From contig NC_061512.1 of NCBI RefSeq assembly GCF_022539505.1, positions 152,689,962 through 152,753,961 on the forward strand: 64,000 bases of DNA, written 5' to 3'. The position numbers and the translations under genes are program-made. This DNA is from Lolium rigidum (lineage: Eukaryota; Streptophyta; Magnoliopsida; Poales; Poaceae). The notes under the pieces are model-generated. The model saw only the letters and a program-made list of their open reading frames with translations. It was not told the origin of the DNA and made no database searches. Below, in pieces: positions 25,183 through 35,590 of this stretch (position 1 is its first letter; each line of letters begins with the position of its first letter).

Positions 25183-25273
25183 CTCCCTCTGTCCGGAAAA
25201 AGATATCTCAAGTTTCTAAAACTTGTCTAGATACATGTACAAAGTTGAGACCTCTTTTTCCGGATGGAGGGAT
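25183..25273. mobile_element. Stowaway-type MITE in a NAP1 intron
   Basis: About 91 bases with terminal inverted repeats: CTCCCTCTGTCCGGAAAAAG at the left and the complement of CTTTTTCCGGATGGAGGGA at the right, next to TA at both ends. This is the hallmark of grass Stowaway (Tc1/mariner) MITEs. It lies between the first two surviving NAP1 exons and does not disturb splice sites. Confidence 0.88.
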
Positions 25274-28149
25274 TATTATTTTGCAACAATAAAATTATTA
25301 CCCCGATGTTTTCTTTATACGTCTTGCATCTTCATTGATCATGTCATACATTATAGTAAGCACGGGATTTTTGAAGAAGGGATTGGGTTTGAACAAAAAA
25401 TCAATCCTGAATTTCCTTGGACCATCAGGTCTGCACCATTTGATGTCTTCGAGATACTTAAGAGCTTCCTCATCTCTCTCATATATCTGAACACAAAAAT
25501 AAATAAATAATAAAAGATTAATGCCAGTATCATTAGCAACAAAGAAATTCTGCCGGGAGGATGGCGGCTCAGCGCGGGCGGCGTCCCGATCCCGCCGCCG
25601 ACAACACGCTCCGCCCTGGAGGCGGAGATCGACGTTGTGCTCGTCACTCTCAGTGACGAGCAGCGCGCGGAGGAGCGGTTCTGGCCGGACAACTACACGA
25701 CGTGGACGGAGTTCTTCTGGCGCAGGTACGAGCGCGAACTCGCCGCTTACGACGGCCCTCCTCCACCTCCCACTAGGAACAACGCCGCCAGCCGCCGCCG
25801 GTGGTGGTGCGTGCCTGGCCGCACCCTCGCGAATGTGCTCGCGCACATCGAGGGAGGGAACTCCCCCGTTCTGGGGACACCGCCACCGGAGGCGGCTACC
25901 GTGTCGTGCCGACACGGTAGTTCCTGGACGCCGAGGAGGATGGCGCCGTCCTCCTCCTCGTCTGGGTCGCGGTCCGCGTCCAGGTCCGGCGGGTCGACGC
26001 CTACGCGCTACGTCAAGAAGGAGCCGACGTCTCCGGCGACACCGCGCTTCGTCAAGAAGGATCCAACATCGCCACCGCCGACCAGAGGGCGCAGCAGCGG
26101 CGCTGCGGTGACCCAGCATACCACTGCATGTTGTAGTATACAAGTCGTTGATATGATCTTTGCGAAGGGACTTCTTCACAATTTGCCATATCCCTCAGAG
26201 TGGTACAACAGAAACATTGCAGGTCATAACACTCCATACTTTATTACAAACATTGTCTTAACAAGTTGGTATTCTCACGGGTCCTATGAGAACACCCTAA
26301 GATACTACTTAAGTACGATTACAACTCATAACAAATATAAAAGAGAGCTCAACAACTTATTTAGGTAAGTTCTACATTGCTCGGCTCTATGATGCTAGGG
26401 TATGTCACTACTCCTCCACCTCCGTGTCATCTGGTCCGTAGACTATTCCATAGTCTACGCCTTCCACTCCGCTGGTAAGATCGAGGTTCTTCGTAGACCA
26501 GCTCGTAACTTCCTTACGGTGCTCCATCGTTGATGGCCTCCACTTCCGGATCACGGTCTAGCAAGGGTGTCGAAAGAAAGTGAGTACGGAGGTACTCGGC
26601 AAGTTCTAAAAGAATAAAAAGGTGTTTGATGCACTAGCTACGACCATTGATCGGGAAATCACCGGTCAATGCATGTTTTGCAATCATTTCTTCAAAAGGT
26701 TGCTTTTATTATGAAAACTATGCCCGTCGGTCTTCACGGGTTGACTAGAACTTCGTGGAGTTCCTTTCTGTCGCGTTCGCAGTTCCCTTCCCGGAACAAG
26801 GAGTGACAGACCACAATTTGATACACTCTGCAGAGGTGCGTTACTTTTCCCACAAGAGATCTCACCCTTTTTGCCATCCGCGAGGACTTGCCCCCGTTCA
26901 CACTTCCTTTGGTGTGAGGCCAGGTATAAAGATCCAAGCCCACACCGCCTTCTCCGCGATTGCAAACCCACCCTTTTGTCCAACCGTACACCTCCAGTAG
27001 ACTTCCCCCGATAATACGGCTTTACTCATGGTGTACTCCGGACAATCCCTCATAGATCGAAGAGCTTATCATCACTAATGGATGGGGATTTAAAAGGATT
27101 TCCCAACCTATTGCGGCGGTGCCTCCGGCACCCCACCGGCTCTCCGATCCGTTGGCGTGCGAAGGGAAAAGATACGGCTGGCTTCCCCAGAGCCATTATA
27201 GATCTCATGGTCAACGCGGTTTGTACGGCGCTAGAATCATCTGGACGGCATTGGTAATTTAATCCTAGGGTGATATAACCCATTGCAATGGAACCTCCAC
27301 CATATGAACACATACCATGGTTCCATTGCCAGCCACATAGTCATATTCATAGTTGGAAAGTAACATTTCATTTGCGATGCGGGAATGATAAGTATATAGC
27401 TTTGCATTAAAGTAATAGAAAATACTCAAGTTGGTATGAGCAAGGGTGAACTTGCACGTGGACTGCGAGATAGTGCGGTTCAATGCGATTGATGGAACAC
27501 GGACCTCGGGTTCTGTAAGAAGCATCATTGCCCGGTAAGGACAATGTTATAAAATCCAAATAATGCAATCATGGATGGATTATTTTATGTTGAATCCCTT
27601 TTACCCCGTTGAGTTACAGCCATTTAGGGTTGTATTTAAGATTTATGCCTTTGACGGTAATTTACAATTGATTTAAGAGTATAAACCATTTTAATTCACA
27701 CAAAGTACAACAATTCAAAGTAAAACTATTTACTTGGTGATTCCCTTAATCATTCCAAAAATAATTGAAAATTATAGAGTTACCTCTATAGTTTTTGGAA
27801 ATAAAAAGGAGTATAGTATTTTTCTGGGAAAAATACCCTTTTTCAAAAGAAATGACTTGGAATCATAGAATTTCATTTTGAAATGTTTGAAAATAAGTAT
27901 TTGAACTTATTTGAGTTTTTTCCTTGAATTTTAATTACAAGGAAATAATAATTTTAAATTCCAAGTTATTATTTAAATTCTTAAAATTCATAATCTTGAA
28001 TTTGTTTCATAAATTCCATTTCATATTTTATTCTTGTTAAGGTTTATTTTTCATTCATTAATCTAATTTTTAATGGATTTTTAGAGTTGTGTTTGATTTA
28101 TTAAAATTTGGTAAAGTTCTGGCCTTTTATTAAATGTTAAAAGACCAAA

Positions 28150-28330
28150 ATACCCCCGTGGACCCATATTGGGCCCAGCCCATTTGCCTAAACCCAGGGA
28201 CATCCCAATAAGGCCAATCCCTTTTTGGGTTTGGTGGCGCCGAACGGCCCACCACGCTCTCACTCACTCGGCCCTCTCTCGCTTTTCGTCTCTAACCCTA
28301 GCCTCTCTCGCGACGCCCTGGCGATGGCGT
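28150..28330 (+). promoter_or_regulatory. Candidate TATA-less promoter within the 5-kb solo LTR
   Basis: Plus strand: GGGCCCAGCCCATTT (site-II-like), ACGGCCCACCACG, a CT-rich initiator region CTCTCACTCACTCGGCCCTC and TCTAACCCTAGCC (telo-box). These are the marks of plant TATA-less housekeeping promoters. The direction is opposite to the inferred LTR sense. Confidence 0.45.
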
Positions 28331-30790
28331 CGCCGCCATGGCCGCCGCCTCGCTCCGGCCATCGCCGTGCTCCTTCGCCGTAGCTACCTACCGAACCTGA
28401 ACCGCCGCGTGCAGATCTATCGATCTGTCCGCGTAGTTTTCCCCTTCTCTTCCTCTCCTGGCGAATCGCCTCCGATCTGGATCTCGTGGAGAATCGCCTC
28501 GACGAACTCCGGCGAGATCTCGTCCTCGCCGACGATGGGTACGCGCCTGGGGTTGACCTGGCGCGGGTGCTGCTTGCAGTACTCGTGCCGTCACCTCAGG
28601 TGCTTGCTACGGTGGTGCTGGTTCGTGTCTGGGTTCGCCGGCGTAACGTCGGCGCCTACCTCGGACTTGCGGTCGTTAGGGCCGCGCGAGCACTGCCTCG
28701 CCATGCCCTAGCCTCTGCTTCCAGGCGCAAGTAAGTGTTGCATCTCTTCCTTCTCTTCTGTGCGCCTCCTCTTGTTACTGTTCTTCTTCCTTCTCATGCT
28801 CTGTTGCTCTCTGGTGATCCTGTGATCACACAGAGCCATGCTATTCCTATGCAATTTGCCTGTGCTTACTGTTAACTGCAAGCTCATGGCCCAATTACCA
28901 TTCTTCGAGTACTGGCACATGCTTGCTTTGCTTGCTATTCATGCTTGTGCTTGCTTCTCCGTTGCTCCTAGCATGCTCTATACTTGCCATGCTCGTTGTA
29001 CTTGCTCAAAAGCTAACTATGCCATGCTATGCTTGGTTATGACTTGCTTGTGCTTACTTGGTCTATCATGCTTGCTTGTCTAGGTGTACTTGTGATGCAT
29101 CCGTGACACTTGTGTGTGTGCCGGTGGTGCCTGTGATATGCTTCAGTGCTTCCTCTGCAAGCCAATGATCCATTGGATCATTCCTTGCTTGTTGGCTAAC
29201 TTTCCTGTGTAGCTTGGCTTGCTATAATTGACCCATTTGATTAATTGATTGTCAGTGATAGCTTACTGGCTAATATTGTGGCTAAATGATTTAATTATCT
29301 TTGTGATGCTGATGCTCAAGCATCACTGTGTTGTTGCTTACTTGTGCTGTTGCTCATCTTAGCTACCTAGACTTGCTCTAGTGGCTATAGATTAACTGTG
29401 TTGCTCAATAGTGTGCTACTGTCACTGCTTAGCATGGATCTGTGATAAATTCATGCTTGTATTAATTAGATTATGATGAACTGCTTATGCAGTGATGATT
29501 AAATTACTTGCTTGCAAATGATTTGACTGTTCATGATTATCTGGCAAGCAAATAGAATCCGAATCCATTTCTGGATAGTGATGTGATATATTTGGCTTTC
29601 TCTTAATTGGTGCTAAGTGTGATGTGACCTCAGTAGCCTTGCTACTGACTGGTTGCTCACATGGTTGGTTGGATCTTGTTGGCTACTCATCTTTGCTTGC
29701 ATATTTGGGGATCATAATAAATATGAATGCCAATATGCTTGCCTTCGAAGAAATCTAGGGTTTCTGATGGTTGTGTGCTTAGGATTTACTGTGTAGTCTT
29801 AGCTGCTAATCTATGCCATCTACTGGTGCTATCTGTGCATCTAATCTGGCTAGTGTGTGCACCTGTGCATATGTGCTAGTTTCTGTGTACAAGATCTGTA
29901 CCTAGATGCTTTCTATTTTGGTGGCTTTTGACTGGCAGTATTCCTTGGTGAAAACCAAGTGATGATCTAGTGATGATCTACCCATATGAGCATCTGCTCA
30001 TCCCATGCTTATTTCATGCATATGATGGATCAGATCCCTTGGATCTTTTCCAGGTATTTGGTATACCTTGTTCCAGCTCCTAGAAAGAAATGTTTTGTTG
30101 ATGCAGACTTGTGGTTTGTGTCACAGCCCTTCACCTCCAGATCTTGGATGATCTTCTCAGGTCACCATGATTTCTGGTGGTTGAGTGGTTGTGTGTGTTG
30201 GTTCTGTTCTTGCTCAAGAACTGGATGAATTATGCTGTGCTACCTTCACCTTACCTTGTGAATCCTTATCTGGTCGACTGGTTACTATTTCTAGGGTTTG
30301 TGTCCCTTTTATATGAACCCTGCTTCTGTTCTTGCATTGACACACAAGCCTGGCTTGCTTTGGTGACTAAGCTGATGCATGGCCTTGTTGTTGCCTGCCC
30401 AGCACACATGAGCTGTGTGCTCTCATATGCTGAAACTTGAGCCCCTGGTGGTGCTCAGGTTTGGTCTGCTGCTGCCCTTATCTTGTGTTGTCCATGGTTT
30501 TGGACAAGCACAAGTGTGCATGACACTTGGTTCTGTCCAAACTGAATTCTTTGGCTAACACTAACATTCTGGCTAGTGTTGGTGTTTTATTTTGCAGATT
30601 TTTGAAGATGAATATGGCCAGAAGATATTCTCCAAGTCATTTAGTCTAGATTTTAGTTTAGGAACAATATTGTAATCTTCATTTTCATTTCTGTTTATTA
30701 TTCATCAATTCTTGTATCAAGAATGTTGTAAATACAATGTAATCTGTGTTGTGATATCAATAAAGCTCAAATTTTACTTATGAGCTTTTG
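28260..30790 (+). other. Putative spliced transcription unit inside the solo LTR
   Basis: Downstream of the promoter-like region lies a G+C-rich segment with ATGs in a GCC-rich context (28323 onward). It ends at a consensus donor (CGCAA|GTAAGT at 28731), followed by 1.9 kb of T-rich sequence full of TGCTTG/ATGCT repeats and then an acceptor TTTTATTTTGCAG at 30585-30597. A short AT-rich stretch and AATAAA at 30759-30764 follow. The exon-1 frame (to 28711) matches nothing I know and is not repeated in the related LTRs, so a non-coding or fortuitously coding transcript is more likely. If the LTR orientation were reversed, this would instead be an ordinary U3-R-U5 layout. Confidence 0.4.
30759..30764 (+). 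terminator. Poly(A) signal AATAAA in the solo LTR
   Basis: ATATCAATAAAGCTCAAA follows TGT-rich sequence (AATGTTGTAAATACAATGTAATCTGTGTTG), the usual far-upstream context of plant polyadenylation sites. Confidence 0.45.
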
Positions 30791-31795
30791 ATTTGTGTAA
30801 TGTTTATATTCTGGAATAAATGTTGTATTTATTATTCACTTTGAATTTCAGAGTTATTGGAATTCATAATTTGTTTTTAAATTGTGAATTCAATTTCTAT
30901 ATTTCTTTATACTTAAGGTTTGATATTCCAAATGCATCTTACTTGTCAAATGAAATCAATTCCCCAAATCAACAAGATACAAAAGAGATCATGTCGAAAT
31001 TTCCTTAACTCACATTGCCTAACCCTAAGTGCAAAATGAGAGAGAACCTCGATCCCTCTTAGGTTTAGTTGCAATAAGGCGCGAAAATTTCCCCAGTTTT
31101 GCAATGAAATGCGCATCCCATTTCTAAATCTACCCTTCGTTGTTCCTATGTTCTGGGTTATTACAGGCGCCCTCGTCATCCGTGAACAACCCTCCTCCTC
31201 TCCATCGCGCGGGCGGAAGAGGAAGTCGTCGAAGAAGGAGGCCGCCGCGGCCGCCGCCGCGAACCAGCTCGCCGAGGAGGAAGCCCAGCGCGCTGAGGAT
31301 GCCGCGGTGGAGGAGGCGATCGCCAGGTCGCTGAAGGACCTGGTGCCAGCCGACAACACCCTCCCCATCGATGCCACGCTGGAGTGGTCCAGGCGGGACT
31401 TGGAGCGGCAGGAGGCGGATCAGAAGCGGCGGCTGCTGGACCTGGCTGTCGCGTGGCAACGCGTCGTCCGCGCAGCCGCATCGGCCTCGGCAACGAACGC
31501 GGCGCACAGGCACGTCGAGTTGATCAAGATCGAGGAGAGCAGCGAGGACGACCTCTACCGGTCGACGCCGCCACGCGCCGGCGACCCTGGCCAGGGTTTT
31601 AGCCGATGGTACAAGCCGCCGCCGCCCGAGGACGTCGGGAACTCCAGCGACGACGGCGACGGCGCCGACTACACGGCCTTCTACCGCCATTTCGGCATGT
31701 ATAAGGCCGCTATTAGTTTAAGTTTAAGTTTCCCTGTCGCTGAATTCAAATATATGTACATACTCGCCTATATTATATATGTTAAATATCACTAA

Positions 31796-32819
31796 ATTTC
31801 GCTTATGTTTGAACGAGTTTTGCCTAGTTTTATTTGAATTCACCGTATTTTGTCAAAAACTTTCATCCATCATGGGCTCGCCGTTGGGAAAATGGGCCTC
31901 CCCATGCCACAAAATACATCATCCGGCGCTAAATTTCGGCCTGGGGAGCCCAACGGCTGGAGATGCTAAAAGAGAGACTTAAACCCACAACTTTAGTACT
32001 AGACAAAAGCAAACCAAACAACCAATCATTGTTTTCTGATTGGTTCGTTTATTTGTGTCCTTTCATATTGAAAGGGTAGTTTATTCTGATACTCAAGGGA
32101 ATACTAATTGTTGCAGAATTAATAAGATTAACCCACTGCTGCCCCGCTCGAGCCTAGAAGGCATCCACATGGACGAAAGTCAAGCCAAGTCTAGTCAACA
32201 AAAATCTAAGGCAAAGGCTTGGTTAACAAGTAAAATAAGAGAAGAAATAAAAAAGCAAAGTCAAAGGTGAAGCACATGAAGAAAGAAATCTATTGGGTGG
32301 AGGGATAGGTAGGCTAGCTAGTCTACCATGAACTATCATTTCTCTCTCCCTAAAATCTCCTAAACTAGAGGACCTAGTTTACCTATCCTTTCTACCTACC
32401 ACCACCAAGGGTACCTTGGTAATTAGTGCCTCTATAAACCCCAATGGATGGAGACTTGTATATATCCAACTCAATACAAGGAGAGAATGGTTGAGATTCA
32501 CGCCTCATTCGGGGAGCTCTAGTTTCGGATCCGACAAGTCTCGTTTGACACTAACCAACGTAATAAGCTTGGTCGGCTCAAGGTCCATGTTCAAACCTAT
32601 CAATGCTCTACTAATATAGCATTAGGCCGCGTGCCCACAAGGAGCTAAACCTATTCAAAAAAACATTGATGTGTCAACTTTTCATGAAGTGTACGATTAT
32701 TTCGCTATAAGGCCAACATACACACTTTGTACCAACTACTACTTACTCAGGCCCCCCTAATTTCTTGTTTCAATATTACAATAACACAAATGTATGTTGA
32801 TATTTTATAGTAAGATTCC
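31796..32819. other. Non-coding stretch between split gene and LINE
   Basis: The first 170 bases are the 3' flank of the grass gene and include GGGCTCGCCGTTGGG ... GCCCAACGGCTGGAGATGCT (31874-31970), possibly the end of a DNA transposon. A TATAAACCCC at about 32436 precedes short ATG-starting frames with no recognisable product. No remaining NAP1 exon was found here. Confidence 0.45.
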
Positions 32820-34632
32820 TTTTTTCGAGAAAACACAAAAGGATTGCGGTTCATTTCATTGAAAAGGTAGAATTTGATTTACAAACCTCCTAAGAGGTGG
32901 GTTACAACAAGATGTAGGCTAACTTAGTGCACATCCCAGGTGGATGGCAAGACTACTGTAAGCCCTTTTGCGCCTACTCTTGCCCAAAGGCTAGCCTCGT
33001 CCTTGATCATGGAGACGAGGGTGTGGACAGAGTGCTAGTTTCCTTGGAAGATGCAGTCATTACGATGTTTCCAAATCATCCAAGGGGTGAGAAGCGCTGC
33101 AGAGGCGAGTCCCTTGCGTAGCAGCTTGGGGGTCTGCTATTTGGCCTGCAACCACCAGTCCACGAGGGTGTCCTCACCATTGGGTGCTCTTGTTGTCATC
33201 CTGAGCCAAGCGAGCACTTCATGCCAGATGGTCTTGGTGAAAGGGCACTCGAGCATGAGATGGTGCATGGTTTCTGGTGCCTGGTCACATAGAGGACAGT
33301 GTGTGTGGTGTTGCAAGCCGTGTCTTGCGAGGCGGTCCGCAGTCCAGCACCTGTACAAGTTGGCAAGCTAGTGGATGAATTTCACCCGCGGTGGTGACCA
33401 CGTCTTCCAAATCAGCTTCCAGGAGTGGCAAGCGACTGATCCATGGAAGGTTGCTAGGTATGCATAATGGGCAGCTGCCATCATTGGTCCACCTCCATAT
33501 AAGTTGGTCTGGCTCGTCGGTAAGAGCGGTGCTCTGGATAGTTAGCCAAAGCTGTAGGTAGCCCAATCTCAGTGATGCCGAGGACGCCATGTATGTCTCG
33601 GCCAGCTGTTGCTGGTTAGGCCTGCTGCGATGGTCGTGGCCTTGCATCGTCGCTTGGGGACGCAGCTGTATAACTGTGGCGCTAGCTCGCAGACCGCTTT
33701 ACCTTGAATCCAGCGATCCTCCCAAAAGAGGGCTTTGCTGCCGTTCCCAACCTCCATGTAGGCCGAGGCAAAGAATAGGGCATGCTCGTCGGGGGAGAAT
33801 TGCAAGTCCAGACCGCTCCAGGCCCTGCTGCTGTCCGTCCTGGTGTACCAGAGCCACCTCAGCCATAGTGCCAAGCTAGCGCGCTCCAGGACTTGGACTC
33901 CCAAGCCTCCAAGAGAGATAGGGCGGCACATACGGTTCCAATTTACATGGAAATGCCCTCCGTTGGCTTCTGCTCGTCTAGCCCAAAGGAAGCTTCTCTG
34001 AATTTTGGCGATCTGCTTGAGCGACTTCTTTGGTGGTGCATAAACCAAGAGCTAGTATAGGGGGATGGCACCAAGGACTGCCTTCACAAAGACAAGGCGG
34101 CCGGCTTTGTTCATGAGTTTGGCCTTCCAAACTGGCAGCTGCCCAGCAATGCGATCGATGACAGGTTGTAGTTGTGCAGCAGTTGGTCTTCTAATTGTAA
34201 GGGGAATGCCTAGGTATTTGATTGGTAGGTCCACAATCGGGCAGCCAAGTTGTGCAATGATGGGTGCAGCAATCTCGCTGTCGCACTGTAGCGAAGTGGC
34301 CGAGCTTTTCGCGTAGTTGACCTGTAGGCCTAATGCGTCGCTAAACACCCGCAGGATTCCTCTGATGGCCGCCATATCGCTGGGTGATTGATGGCAGAAT
34401 ATCACACGTCGTCGGCTACAGGGAGATGGCGGGAATTACCCTTGAGTGGTGTAGCTGTTGCAGGACTCCCAGGTGAGTGGCGTGTCTAATCAGGCGTCCA
34501 AGAACATCGACAGTGAGCACAAACAACTGTGGAGACAGGGGGTCGCCTTGGCGTAATCCGTGTCTATGCCAGATGGGAGGTCATGGCTCGCCGTTGATGA
34601 GGACCCGAGTGCTAGCTGAGGAAAGTAGGATG
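32820..34632 (-). mobile_element. LINE, 3' part, outer shell of the right-hand nest
   Basis: On the minus strand the element ends in a short A-run (plus-strand T's near 32820-32826). It continues at 60890 once element R is removed: GGATG occurs at 34628-34632 and 60890-60894. It is degenerate and lacks its 5' part within the window because another LTR begins at 61009. Confidence 0.85.
33137..34632 (-). pseudogene. LINE ORF2 remnant: RT palm to zf-RVT
   Basis: Minus-strand pieces in order: RVLINGEP and HGLRQGDPLSPQLF (about 34510-34610), then the Y-A-D-D site region near 34410-34425 broken by a one-base loss. Next come GLQVNYAKS and KYLGIPLTIRR (34052-34405), QRSFLWAR with ISLGGLGVQ (33569-34048), and the zf-RVT CPLCDQAPETMHHLMLECPF (33137-33358). 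Several frame breaks separate them. The family is plant L1-type, different in sequence from the LINE at 22951. Confidence 0.88.
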
Positions 34633-35169
34633 TGATACGATGGATCCCAGCAGATCCACCTAGGTTGATGCCCGATCTTTCACAGCGAGAACAAGGGGTA
34701 GTAAATCCTCCGAAGAACACGATGAACGTAGCCTGGAGAAGAGGGAACGAATCCAGCAAGCAACGGATCGATGAACGATACGCCTCAAACCTTGAGCTAG
34801 ATAATCCTTGATGAACAGAAGAACCTTCGCAGCGGATATTATAGATAAACGACAGCGCCGTACCCCGGAGGGATGATACATGTGAACACACGCAACTAGG
34901 TATAACCTAACTTTTAGACTAAACTTGTTCTACCCTAAACCCTAGCTACCCCACCTCCTTATATGAGAGGGAGGTGGCCGGCCAGCCCTTGCTGGGCTAG
35001 GGCGCCCCTCTATGGGCCTACCTAGTTTGGTTGGACAGGCCCAAACCAAGACTGACTCGATTTATTAAAAATCTCTAATTTGCCCATATATGACAATTAC
35101 ATAAACTAAGATAATTAAGTTGGTGGAGTCCTGAATCTGGGCTCCACATAGGCCTCCATGCCCGTATCA
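34633..35169 (-). repeat. 3' LTR of element R (537 bp)
   Basis: It shares its whole outer sequence with 60525-60889 but holds about 170 bases (roughly 34965-35133, including a GGGAGGTGGCCGGCC stretch) that are missing from the other LTR. A polypurine tract (minus strand GAAGGGGGGAGGA) lies at 35170-35182. Confidence 0.88.
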
Positions 35170-35585
35170 TCCTCCCCCCTTCAAGAAGCGTTGTCCCCAA
35201 TGCGTGAGGGTCTTCTGGAAAAGGTGACGTGATATGAACATGCCACGTCCTCGCCGTCCTCAAGTCTTGCTTGCCTTCCACCACACATCCTCCCTCGCGG
35301 CCTTCTCGACTTGATACAGCACTTGGCGCCTCCTTTCTTCTCCACATGAGCTTGGGCTTCAGCGTCAATACCTTCTTCTTGCGAGGTTTTGATGGACCCC
35401 TGTGTTGCTGAACATGACCCTGCACAAGATGTGTAATGCCTGGGCCACATAAGTGTCTCACACGTCCATCCTTGCCTCGATGCATCCGCGGTGTCGCGGA
35501 ACACTGGACTGCAGTACTCCTAGCACGGTAGTGCCGCTGCCCACTGTCTCCACTGACGCGCTCACCTCCCACTCCTCCCACGCGC
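35170..35585 (-). pseudogene. Element R polyprotein, 3' end
   Basis: The minus-strand frame continues the protease frame of 56489-57412 across nested element A and runs into the 3' LTR. It contains basic/glycine-rich sequence (GGVGGERVSGDSG, KPRKKKVLTLKPK) with no known domain. The direct passage from protease to this tail shows that RT, RNase H and integrase are absent from R, not merely displaced by A. Confidence 0.65.
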
Positions 35586-35590
35586 ATCCG

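Larger units (their letters stand above)
22411..25486 (-). pseudogene. NAP1-family histone chaperone, 3' half, split by a LINE
   Basis: NAP1 proteins bind H2A-H2B and assist nucleosome assembly and nuclear shuttling. Minus-strand exons read in family order. Exon 25302-25486 encodes YERDEEALKYLEDIKW and NPFFKNPVLT, and ends in a GT donor that joins in phase (G-T-K-I) with the next. Exon 24996-25123 plus 22907-22950 carries [18 protein letters not shown] and [11 protein letters not shown] small exon near 22776-22812 has EKEIEAHYLIG, exon 22501-22639 has STIKNKIIPHAF followed by an acidic tail, and 22411-22425 ends W-E-E-L-stop. Donors and acceptors are mostly canonical. The N-terminal half of the usual ~370 residues is missing: immediately upstream lies unrelated sequence. 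A LINE interrupts the FFKLFSPPQ exon, so this is a pseudogene. Confidence 0.85.
26104..31166 (-). mobile_element. Solo LTR (5063 bp) inserted in the grass gene
   Basis: Ends are TGCGGTGACCCAGC and GGGTTATTACA, flanked by GGCGC at 26099-26103 and 31167-31171. No primer-binding site, purine tract or second LTR is present. Orientation is inferred from the 26104-27550 part, which resembles 2042-3560, and from the minus-strand start TGTAATAACCCAG, like that of the nested LTR at 9956. The first kilobase beyond that differs from the 6.5-kb LTRs, so this is a sister family. It contains the transcription-unit-like structure described separately. Confidence 0.9.
25561..31795 (+). pseudogene. Grass protein of unknown function, split by a solo LTR
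   Basis: Two coding parts flank the LTR. Part 1 (to 26103) has ALEAEIDVVLVTLSDEQRAE, an aromatic block WTEFFWRRYERELA, then RRWWCVPGRTLANVLAHIEG and a serine-rich tail with YVKKEPTS/FVKKDPTS sumoylation-like K-x-E/D repeats. Part 2 (from 31172) begins ALVIREQ, has KRKSSKKE followed by an Ala/Glu helix, EAIARSLKDLVPADNTLP, EWSRRDLERQ and ends DYTAFYRHFGM. With one GGCGC removed the frame reads straight through the insertion site. I recall a dispersed family of such proteins in wheat-group genomes; its function is unknown. The ATG at 25561 is out of frame with the body, and the usual stop after FGM is lost, so reading runs to 31795. No splice sites were needed. Confidence 0.75.

Noticed and set aside
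25298..26179. 293-codon minus-strand frame covering NAP1 exon and the grass gene
   Set aside because: Only its last part is NAP1 exon; the rest is the complement of the plus-strand gene.
28169..28711. 180-codon plus-strand protein in the 5-kb solo LTR
   Set aside because: No recognisable motif, start before the predicted leader, and no matching protein in the sister LTR at 61009. Kept only as a possible transcript.
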